Origin: an uncultured Parabacteroides sp.
GTDB taxonomy: Bacteria; Bacteroidota; Bacteroidia; Bacteroidales; Tannerellaceae
Direction of reading: 5' to 3'
Length of the DNA: 9,375 bases
Assembly (NCBI GenBank): GCA_900552415.1
Contig: USAD01000091.1
Location: 1 to 9,375 of the forward strand
Shown here: piece after piece, positions 1 to 5,992 of the stretch
Layout: each line of letters begins with the position of its first letter
Numbering within the stretch: the stretch's first letter is position 1
Translations under genes and position numbers: made by a program
Notes under the pieces: generated by a model
Told to the model about the DNA's origin: nothing
The model's input: only the letters and a program-made list of their open reading frames with translations
Database searches by the model: none

Positions 1-29
1 GCATGCGTGAGTAGACAGGAATGGAAAAG

Positions 30-62
30 AAAAGGGACGTACAAATACTGTACGTCCCTTTT
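30..62 (-). terminator. Rho-independent terminator after the lipoprotein gene, possibly bidirectional
   Basis: A perfect 13-bp inverted repeat (31-43 with 49-61) encloses a 5-nt loop, and one more A-T pair at 30/62 extends it. The stem contains the GGGACGTACA core. Read on the minus strand, the hairpin begins 24 nt after the lipoprotein stop codon and is followed by a T-rich tail (TTTTCTTTTCC). Read on the plus strand it is also followed by a run of T, so it could stop transcription from both sides. No gene entering from the left is visible. The hairpin is seen directly; termination is inferred. Confidence 0.88.
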
Positions 63-85
63 TATCGTTAAAGTCGATTCTTCTT

Positions 86-919
86 TTATTTCAGCAAAGT
101 GTCGCGCATAGCGCCGATCTTGTCTTTAGAAGCACGTGCCTCGTTAACAGAAACAACCATATCTTTCAACGGAGCGATTGTCTCGCCGAGCACTTGCATG
201 TCAGGATAATATTTTGCCAGGTCGGCTGTGATCTCCTGAAGGATGTCAAGACGCTTCGTCATATTGTCGCTTAATCCTGCTGATACAGCGTCGCCCTTGA
301 CTACCAAGCCCGGATTTCCATAGATGTAAGCATACTCAACAGCCATACCACCGAGCAACTCCATCTGGACATCGATCTTGTCGTTCTGTGCCATAGCGTC
401 GATCAATTTATCCTCCTGATCTTTCAAGAACTTGTTCAGCTCCTCTTGGCTAGCGTTAGCGGGCGCTGACTCTTTCATGATCTCGACAGCGAACGGGATG
501 TTCAGGTCTGTAGTCAGTTTCAGGATGGCGCTCTCAACCTCTGTTGTCGGCTTTTTCATAGCCTTCAGCATGTTAAGATCAGCGAAATAGATACCGCAGG
601 CACGTGCCTTCTGGGCGGGTGTATTCAATTCGTTAGCCTTGCTGGTCGGCAGCATGAAATCGGTGTTAGCGACTGAGATCTCAACCTCACCGGTAGATAA
701 TTTATAAGGCAAGTCAGAATCTGGCATGTCTTTCAAGAAACGGGTTACCTCGTCTTTCAATTCAGCGGTCAGCAAGTTTTTGGATACCTCGCCCGCGATT
801 ACCGCTTCCTGCTCCATTTGTTGCTCTGGAGTCGCGTTCTCCTTTTTCGCGTTATTGCATGAGATCAAGCTCATCGAAATTGCCGCGATAGTCAGTAAGC
901 TTACAAAACTTCTTTTCAT
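86..919 (-). CDS. Putative lipoprotein of unknown function (277 aa)
   Basis: I do not recognise a named family. The N-terminus is a clear lipoprotein signal: basic MKR, a hydrophobic stretch at about residues 5-18, and the lipobox L-I-S-C with the lipidated cysteine at position 21, followed by Asn-Asn. That context fits a membrane-anchored lipoprotein facing the periplasm. The mature part (about 256 aa) looks mostly helical and is rich in Lys, Glu, Asp, Ala and Met, with no visible catalytic motif and no second membrane segment. The ATG at 919 is the natural start because the signal peptide begins there. The preceding bases (AAGAAGAAA) give only a weak ribosome-binding site, as is usual in Bacteroidetes. 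The gene begins 36 bp after the ABC transporter stop codon on the same strand and ends just before a strong terminator, so it is probably the last gene of a two-gene unit. A role as accessory protein of that transporter is inference only. Confidence 0.9.
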   Translation of the reverse strand: MKRSFVSLLTIAAISMSLISCNNAKKENATPEQQMEQEAVIAGEVSKNLLTAELKDEVTRFLKDMPDSDLPYKLSTGEVEISVANTDFMLPTSKANELNTPAQKARACGIYFADLNMLKAMKKPTTEVESAILKLTTDLNIPFAVEIMKESAPANASQEELNKFLKDQEDKLIDAMAQNDKIDVQMELLGGMAVEYAYIYGNPGLVVKGDAVSAGLSDNMTKRLDILQEITADLAKYYPDMQVLGETIAPLKDMVVSVNEARASKDKIGAMRDTLLK

Positions 920-955
920 TTTCTTCTTGTTTTAAATTAATTGTCTATTTTGTTA

Positions 956-3874
956 TTATTGATTCTTATTAATGTATTTTCCCGGAATTTCTGCGAAGAT
1001 AAATATAATTACTAAAATGGCAAAGATTCCTAATACGAATAAATTAAATGAAAATGTGGTGAAGGTCAAGCCTGCCACCTTTTTCTCGCCACTGTAGAAT
1101 GGTGCCTGTCCGGTATTACGGTCGGGGCGGAGATAGATCTGCCCGATCTTGGGGTAGATCCGGTCTTTGCCAACGACACAGAAGCGTACGCTTCCGTTAT
1201 TAAGTACCTGATCCTGAAGGAAGGTGTTGTGATGGTTTTTCTTTAATTCGGTTAGCCATTCCGAGCTGTGTGCCTGGATAAGCTCGTTGGTGCGCTTCGT
1301 CAGGAGAGCCGTGAAATTGTCTGCCCGCTGTTTCAGGGCATTTTCCGCTTTCCGGAGATAGCTCTCGTAATCCTCCTTGCTCGGATCGAAAGGCTCAATG
1401 CGTGCCGCCTTTCCCAGGACATCCAGCTCGTTGAGGATCGTGCGGGTCAGGCTTTTCTTGTCCTCGTTCTCGAGGTTGAGGCTATTGACCAATCCCTCGA
1501 CCTCCTTGACATGGATGTTTTGGTAATATTGCGCCAGGAATTTTTCCCGTTCGATGGGGAAGAAGTACTGGTTGTAGGCGTTGTTCTTGAATTGCTCGGT
1601 GGCGAGAGCCTCAAATGCCCAGCGTGAGGGGATGAGCTCTCCAATTAACGGAACGACATTCTCGCGTGAGGCCTGTTGGCTCAGGTCATCAAACTTGACA
1701 ACGACACCGCAAAGAAGGATTTGCGGGATGAGCAGCAAGGGGATGGAGATATAGATCGCTACGATGGAATTGAGTGTCTGGGAGAGCAACAGGCCTGTCA
1801 GGTTCGCCAGGAAAGAGGTTGCCCACAGGATCAGCCACCAGGTCATGAACATCTCGCCGCCAATGCCCATGAGGCTGTTGCCGACCGCGATGAAGAGGAG
1901 GCTTTGCAATCCGGAAATGACCAGCAAGTAGAACATTTTCGAGAGCAGGTAGCTGGACCGGCTCAGTTGCAGGAAACGCTCGCGTTTGAGCAGGGCACGA
2001 TCCTTGATGATCTCCTCGGCGCTGATGCTCAGTCCGGTGAAGGTCGCCACGATAACGGCCATGAAAATGTACGAGAGCAGGTTCTTGTTCTCGAGCAGGC
2101 TGTACTCGCCGTCGGGGGCGTAACGTGTCAGGAGAGCGACGATCAACGCCAGGATCGGTGTCTCGAGAAGAGCGATGCCGAGATATTGCCGGTTGGTGAT
2201 CTTTGTCTTGATATTGCGCTCGAGGAAGATCCGGAACTGTTGCCAGGCGGATGGTTTCTTTTGCGTGTTGGGCGGCAACTCCTTGCGCTCGACAGGACTC
2301 ATTTCCGGCCGGGAGGAGAGGTAAAGCTCGTGCCATTCTTTGGCGGTAAGCTTACGGATATTGGTCTGGTTGCCTGAGTCGTCGATCTTTTTGGCGTCGA
2401 TGATGTTGAGGATCAACTCCGGATTGACGTTGCCGCAGGTTTCGATGTCCTGGTCGGCGAAGTTGGCGATCCGCTTGAAGTAGGTGATTGCCTCGATCGG
2501 GTTGCCGTCGTAGATGGGATAACCGCCGGTATCGAGCAGCCAGAGCCGGTCGAACAGTTTGTAGATCTCGGACGAGGGCTGGTGGATGTTAACGATGACC
2601 AGCTTGCCGCGATGCGTTTGCTCCTTGAGGAGGATGATCACCTTTTCCGAGTCGCTTGATGAGAGGCCGGATGTTGGCTCGTCGAGGTAGAGGATGCCCG
2701 GCTCACGGATCAGCTCGAGGGCGATGTTAAGCCGCTTGCGTTGTCCGCCACTGATGGTCTTCCGGATGGGTGATCCGACGGGCAGGTCCTTGATCTTGAG
2801 CAGGTCGAGATCCTCGAGGATCGCGTTTACCTTCTGCTCGATGGCTTCGTCGCTTTGGTCGGCGAAGCAGAAGCGGGCCGTGTACCAGAGATTCTGGAAG
2901 ACGGTCAACTCCTCGATCAGGAGGTCGTCTTGCGGGACAAAGCCGATCTGCCGTTTGCAGTCCGGATCGCTCAGGGGAATACCGTTCACCAGTATGGCTC
3001 CCTTTTGCGGGGTGATGTTCCCGTTCAGGATGCTGAGCAAGGTTGATTTTCCTACGCCGCTACCGCCCATGATGGCGACCAATTGACCGGATTCGAGGTT
3101 GAACGAGAAGTTATGCAGGCCATTCTCGCTATTGTCGAAATGGAAGTCGATGTCGCGTCCCGTGAGGTAGACTCGCGGCCGTTTCTCGTCCTTGTTGAAG
3201 ACCTCCATCACGTCACTGAAATAGATGGGCGAGAAGCGCTTGCCCTTGATGACGCCGCTTCGTTGCCAAGCGTAAAACGTGTCGGCGCAAACAGGGATAT
3301 TATTCATGTAGACAACGCCCTCTCCGTGGTGTGAGAAGAGCAGTTTGTCGTATTTCTCAAGATTCAGGACACGGATCTCGCCCGACAGCCACTCCCGATA
3401 GATGTGGTTGGCGTGTTGGCCTTTGTTTTCCTTGTCCGCGTCGATAAATAGGATATTCGGATGCTCCTTGCCGACAACGAAGTCGACAAGACAGTCAAAA
3501 CTCTCGGGTTGGATACCAAAGATCTCCGCGATCTCGTGGAAGATCTTGATGTTTTGTTGCAGTCCCTCGCTATTTCCATGGGCGAATTCCATGAAACGCA
3601 ACAGGAGAAGGATTTGTTCCTCCGCGACGAGCTTGACCTTCAGTTGGGCGCACACATTGATGATCACCTGTTCCTTGTCGATAATGAAATCGGGATCGTC
3701 GTACATGCTTTGCGCCTCGTTGAACAGGTCGATGTAAGTTTGGTTGGATTGGATACCGAAATGGCTGGTAAGATAAGTGTTGACCGCTTGCTGGGCTTTT
3801 CGTCTCTCTATTTTTGCCAGTGAGGCGAAAATGGCGAATAGGTTCAGCAGGCCGCTGAGAATAGTTTCATTCAT
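956..3874 (-). CDS. ABCG-type ABC transporter, fused ATPase-permease with N-terminal TerB-like region (972 aa)
   Basis: This is a half-transporter in ABCG order: ATPase first, membrane domain second. Residues about 10-135 are helical and resemble TerB-like domains (moderate certainty). Residues about 165-235 are an unassigned linker. The nucleotide-binding domain (about 235-470) is complete: Walker A GGSGVGKST (270-278), Q-loop Q315, signature ISGGQRKR (374-381), Walker B ILYLDEP (394-400) and switch His431 in NIHQPSS. An ABC2-type membrane domain follows, with hydrophobic segments near 566-583, 600-617, 641-665, 677-698, 701-725 and 941-962. Between the fifth and sixth lies an unusually long loop of about 200 residues (730-935), charged and partly coiled-coil-like. 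It probably works as a dimer in the inner membrane; substrate and direction are unknown. I chose the ATG at 3874 (MNETILSG) over the in-frame ATG at 4015, because the extra 47 residues are basic, low-quality and cross the likely promoter. The coding strand is GC-rich in the middle, which creates long spurious antisense frames. Confidence 0.93.
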   Translation of the reverse strand: MNETILSGLLNLFAIFASLAKIERRKAQQAVNTYLTSHFGIQSNQTYIDLFNEAQSMYDDPDFIIDKEQVIINVCAQLKVKLVAEEQILLLLRFMEFAHGNSEGLQQNIKIFHEIAEIFGIQPESFDCLVDFVVGKEHPNILFIDADKENKGQHANHIYREWLSGEIRVLNLEKYDKLLFSHHGEGVVYMNNIPVCADTFYAWQRSGVIKGKRFSPIYFSDVMEVFNKDEKRPRVYLTGRDIDFHFDNSENGLHNFSFNLESGQLVAIMGGSGVGKSTLLSILNGNITPQKGAILVNGIPLSDPDCKRQIGFVPQDDLLIEELTVFQNLWYTARFCFADQSDEAIEQKVNAILEDLDLLKIKDLPVGSPIRKTISGGQRKRLNIALELIREPGILYLDEPTSGLSSSDSEKVIILLKEQTHRGKLVIVNIHQPSSEIYKLFDRLWLLDTGGYPIYDGNPIEAITYFKRIANFADQDIETCGNVNPELILNIIDAKKIDDSGNQTNIRKLTAKEWHELYLSSRPEMSPVERKELPPNTQKKPSAWQQFRIFLERNIKTKITNRQYLGIALLETPILALIVALLTRYAPDGEYSLLENKNLLSYIFMAVIVATFTGLSISAEEIIKDRALLKRERFLQLSRSSYLLSKMFYLLVISGLQSLLFIAVGNSLMGIGGEMFMTWWLILWATSFLANLTGLLLSQTLNSIVAIYISIPLLLIPQILLCGVVVKFDDLSQQASRENVVPLIGELIPSRWAFEALATEQFKNNAYNQYFFPIEREKFLAQYYQNIHVKEVEGLVNSLNLENEDKKSLTRTILNELDVLGKAARIEPFDPSKEDYESYLRKAENALKQRADNFTALLTKRTNELIQAHSSEWLTELKKNHHNTFLQDQVLNNGSVRFCVVGKDRIYPKIGQIYLRPDRNTGQAPFYSGEKKVAGLTFTTFSFNLFVLGIFAILVIIFIFAEIPGKYINKNQ
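994..1024 (-). promoter_or_regulatory. Candidate internal promoter for the lipoprotein gene
   Basis: On the minus strand, TTTG (1021-1024) is followed by a 19-nt spacer and TATCTTCG (994-1001). This fits the Bacteroidetes pattern TTTG, 19-21 nt, TAnnTTtG. It lies in the last codons of the ABC transporter gene, so any transcript would start about 70 nt before the lipoprotein ATG at 919. The boxes sit in codons for a hydrophobic segment, so the match may be coincidental. Confidence 0.35.
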
Positions 3875-3921
3875 TTTGAAATTGAATATAAATGTGTGTC
3901 TTTTCGTTTCTTTATGTGTCG

Positions 3922-3929
3922 CGAAGATA
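3922..3929 (-). promoter_or_regulatory. Probable -7 box for the ABC transporter gene
   Basis: TATCTTCG on the minus strand matches the Bacteroidetes -7 element TAnnTTtG and is followed by C, A-rich sequence and the ATG at 3874, giving a leader of about 40 nt. No convincing TTTG is seen 19-21 nt upstream. No Shine-Dalgarno sequence precedes the ATG; the leader is A/T-rich. Confidence 0.45.
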
Positions 3930-4055
3930 AGGAATTTATTCTGTTTTTGCCTGTTGGTTGCCTTTTTATTAGCGGAAGGATTGTGGGAAAGGCCGAGACG
4001 CCTCGGAAACGTCAAGAATGTCGAAAGATATACTATGATTTCAAGCGACGTGTTA

Positions 4056-4110
4056 TATTCGTACGGAGAAGATCTGTTTTTCGTGTAAACAGATCATCCC
4101 CGTACGAATA
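4056..4110. repeat. Long imperfect hairpin inside the 41-bp array
   Basis: The outer arms ATTCGTACGG (4057-4066) and CCGTACGAAT (4100-4109) pair perfectly and extend by one pair at 4056/4110. The inner arms GATCTGTTT (4071-4079) and AAACAGATC (4087-4095) pair over 9 bp around a 7-nt loop. Of the four positions between them, two pair. The result is a stem of about 22 pairs that could form on either strand. Confidence 0.8.
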
Positions 4111-4213
4111 GGATCTGTTTATGGCTTGGACGGATCTTCTATGTATGAAGGAGATCTGTTTTTCATGTAGACAGATCTCCTCCGTATGAATCGGATCTGT
4201 TATTCGCGTAGAC

Positions 4214-4239
4214 AGATCATCTTCGTACGAAGATGATCT
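4214..4239 (-). terminator. Perfect 26-bp palindrome after the exchanger gene, possible terminator
   Basis: A perfect self-complementary 26-bp sequence is centred on CGTACG, with arms AGATCATCTT and AAGATGATCT. It lies 10 bp downstream of the exchanger stop codon and closes the 41-bp array. In RNA it could fold into a stem of about 11 pairs with a 4-nt loop. There is no T-run after it on the minus strand, so classical Rho-independent termination is not well supported. It could instead protect the 3' end or bind a dimeric protein. Confidence 0.4.
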
Positions 4240-4249
4240 AATGTCCGGC

Positions 4250-5917
4250 TCAGCAGAAGAAAGAAATGAGCAGTTGGGCCGAGATGACACGAACAAACAT
4301 GGAGAGAGGATAGACGGTCGCGTATGAGACGGAAGGTTCGTCGCCCTCGACGGTTGTGTTCGCGTAGTTTAGCGCCATCGGGTTGGCCATACTGCCGCAG
4401 AGCATACCGACGTTGTGCGCGTAATCCAGCTTGAAGAATTGCGACGCGATGATTCCAACAATAAGTACGGGAATGATTGTCAGCAGGAAGCCGACGCCAA
4501 TCCACATCAAGCCCTCGGCCCGGAAGACCGTCTCGAAGAAATGCGCTCCGGAATCGATGCCCAATCCCGCCAGGTAAATAACGATACCGAATTGGCGCAT
4601 CATCAGGTTCGCGCTTTGCGTCGTATAGGTGGTGAGGTGAATCCGGGGGCCAAATGCGCCCATCAGGATGCCGACAATGATCGGACCGCCAGCGACGCCC
4701 AGCTTGATCGGCGTGTCCATGCCCGGCAGGAAGATGGGGATCGCCCCGATCAGGACACCAAGCGTCAGTCCGACAAAGATGGCCAGCAGATTGGGGTTGT
4801 CAAGTCGCTTCATCTCATTGCCCAATATCTTGCCGACATTATTCACCGAGTTCGCCTCGCCGACGATCGTCAACCGGTCGCCAATCTGCAGGCGAAGGTT
4901 TTTGGAGGCCAGCAGGTCGATGCCCGCACGGTTTACCCGTGTTATATTGATTCCGTAAAGATTGCGGAGACGAAGGGAGCCCAGCTTGACACCGTTGATC
5001 CGGTCGCGTGTGACGACGATTCGTCTTGATATCAATTGACTGTCGATCGCGTTCCAGTCGATATCCTCCTTATTCCAGTCCTTGTTCTCCTGTTCGCCGA
5101 ACAGGGTCTTGATATATTCGACATCCGACTTGATGGAGATGACCAGCAGGTGATCCTTTTCGCGAAGCAGGGTCTCGGATGTTGGGATGCAGACTTTGCC
5201 CTCATGCCATACTCGTGAGATAACGAAATGTTTCTCGGTGAGGCGCATAACCTCTTGGATGCTCTTGTTATAGATTGAGGGATTGAGAACCTGGAACTCG
5301 GCTACGAACGTGGTGGAATCTTGTTCCTTATGGCTGTTTTCCATCTTTTTGGCGAACATTGCCCGTAAGACGATGATCGCAAGGATAACACCCACGACTC
5401 CCAAAGGATAGGTGACAGCGCAGGCCAAGGCCATGTCGGTAACCGCCTCTGTCTCGCCGGGACGCATCTGGATCAGCGCCTGTTGGGCGGCACCAAGAGC
5501 GGGTGTATTGGTTACGGCGCCAGAGAGTAATCCTACCATCGTCGGGATGGAGATTCCGCTTGTCCAATGGAAAATGAGTGTGCAAAGGATACCTATGACA
5601 ATAACAGCCAGTCCCATCATGTTCAGCTCAACGCCTCCTTTTTTCAGTGAGGAGAAGAAGCCAGGACCAACTTGAAGTCCCAAAGCATATACGAATAAAA
5701 TCAACCCGAAGTTCTGGGCGAAGTTCAGCATGTCCTTGTTAACCTCGATCCCTAAATGGCCGGCCAGGATTCCGGCGAAAAAAACGAATGTGACGCCCAA
5801 GGAGACGCCGAAGAATTTGATTTTTCCTAAATAAACACCTACAGCGGATACGACCGAGAGGATGAGGACCGCCTGGATCATGGACGGTTCCGTTATTGTC
5901 TCCAACAACCAATTCAT
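4250..5917 (-). CDS. Putative transporter, aspartate:alanine exchanger (YidE/YbjL/AspT-like) family (555 aa)
   Basis: The layout is typical of this family and the length (about 560 aa) is normal. An N-terminal membrane half (hydrophobic segments from about 12 to 188) and a C-terminal membrane half (about 375-555) flank two cytoplasmic TrkA-C-like domains (about 200-275 and 290-365). The family's duplicated signature is visible: GLLSGAVTNTPALGAA (129-144) with TYPLGVVG (169-176) in the first half, and GMLCGSMANPMALNYA (504-519) with VYPLSMFVR (535-543) in the second. Characterised AspT exchanges aspartate for alanine, but most members have no known substrate, so amino-acid exchange should not be assumed here. 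TrkA-C domains elsewhere often bind small ligands, suggesting gated activity. The ATG at 5917 opens directly into the conserved N-terminus; there is no strong ribosome-binding site. The gene starts 75 bp after the antiporter gene on the same strand and may be co-transcribed with it. Confidence 0.92.
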   Translation of the reverse strand: MNWLLETITEPSMIQAVLILSVVSAVGVYLGKIKFFGVSLGVTFVFFAGILAGHLGIEVNKDMLNFAQNFGLILFVYALGLQVGPGFFSSLKKGGVELNMMGLAVIVIGILCTLIFHWTSGISIPTMVGLLSGAVTNTPALGAAQQALIQMRPGETEAVTDMALACAVTYPLGVVGVILAIIVLRAMFAKKMENSHKEQDSTTFVAEFQVLNPSIYNKSIQEVMRLTEKHFVISRVWHEGKVCIPTSETLLREKDHLLVISIKSDVEYIKTLFGEQENKDWNKEDIDWNAIDSQLISRRIVVTRDRINGVKLGSLRLRNLYGINITRVNRAGIDLLASKNLRLQIGDRLTIVGEANSVNNVGKILGNEMKRLDNPNLLAIFVGLTLGVLIGAIPIFLPGMDTPIKLGVAGGPIIVGILMGAFGPRIHLTTYTTQSANLMMRQFGIVIYLAGLGIDSGAHFFETVFRAEGLMWIGVGFLLTIIPVLIVGIIASQFFKLDYAHNVGMLCGSMANPMALNYANTTVEGDEPSVSYATVYPLSMFVRVISAQLLISFFC

Positions 5918-5936
5918 ACCAGTTACTTTAACGGCG

Positions 5937-5944
5937 CGAATTTA
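5937..5944 (-). promoter_or_regulatory. Possible -7 box upstream of the exchanger gene
   Basis: TAAATTCG on the minus strand matches TAnnTTtG except at one position and lies 19 nt before the ATG at 5917, which would give a very short leader. No TTTG is found at the expected spacing and no terminator separates this gene from the antiporter gene, so read-through is just as likely. Confidence 0.3.
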
Positions 5945-5992
5945 CGTGATATTCCCTACATATCCATGCGTTGATAAAAAATATGAAAAGAA

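Larger units (their letters stand above)
4056..4239. repeat. Tandem array of 41-bp units built from nested inverted repeats
   Basis: Units start with GATCTGTT at 4071, 4112, 4153 and 4194, an exact 41-bp step, and a partial unit precedes the first. Each unit carries GATCTGTTT, a 7-nt loop (such as TTCGTGT) and ARACAGATC, which form a hairpin, then a second core of CGTAYG type. Those cores begin at 4060, 4101, 4142, 4183 and 4224, again 41 bp apart, the third being TGTATG. The second unit (4112-4152) is degenerate in its right arm. Nine GATC sites lie at 4071, 4092, 4112, 4133, 4153, 4174, 4194, 4215 and 4235. The period is not divisible by three, so the array is not coding. It begins 10 bp downstream of the exchanger stop codon, in its presumed 3' untranslated region. 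Function unknown: RNA hairpins, protein-binding array or variable repeat are all possible. Confidence 0.9.
3875..4249. other. Intergenic region between exchanger and ABC transporter genes
   Basis: These 375 bp hold no believable gene. From right to left they contain a 10-bp gap after the exchanger stop codon, the 41-bp repeat array (about 4056-4239), a stretch of about 125 bp without obvious repeats, the -7-like box at 3922-3929 and the ABC transporter leader. A small GC-rich inverted repeat (CCGAG at 3993-3997 with CTCGG at 4002-4006, 4-nt loop) lies in the unrepeated part; it is too short to call a terminator. Confidence 0.8.

Noticed and set aside
1676..2377. 233-codon plus-strand frame opposite the ABC transporter, and 215-codon minus-strand frame at 1689-2336
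   Set aside because: Both lie within the well-supported ABC transporter gene, show no domain-like sequence, and are explained by GC-rich codon use there.
3993..4006. Terminator or regulatory hairpin (CCGAG/CTCGG)
   Set aside because: Only five base pairs with no T-run; expected by chance.
3875..4015. Upstream in-frame ATG that would extend the ABC transporter by 47 residues
   Set aside because: The extension is basic and compositionally odd, overlaps the probable -7 box at 3922-3929, and the conserved-looking protein starts at MNETILSG (3874).
4056..4239. CRISPR array
   Set aside because: Units are contiguous with no unique spacers, are degenerate, number only about four and a half, and have no cas genes nearby.
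4033..4296. 87-codon minus-strand reading frame across the repeat array
   Set aside because: It overlaps the end of the exchanger gene in another frame and runs through a 41-bp repeat, so successive units are read in different frames. The absence of stop codons follows from the repeat sequence, not from coding.
4415..5029. 204-codon plus-strand frame opposite the exchanger gene
   Set aside because: Highly charged, low-quality sequence antisense to a clear membrane protein gene.
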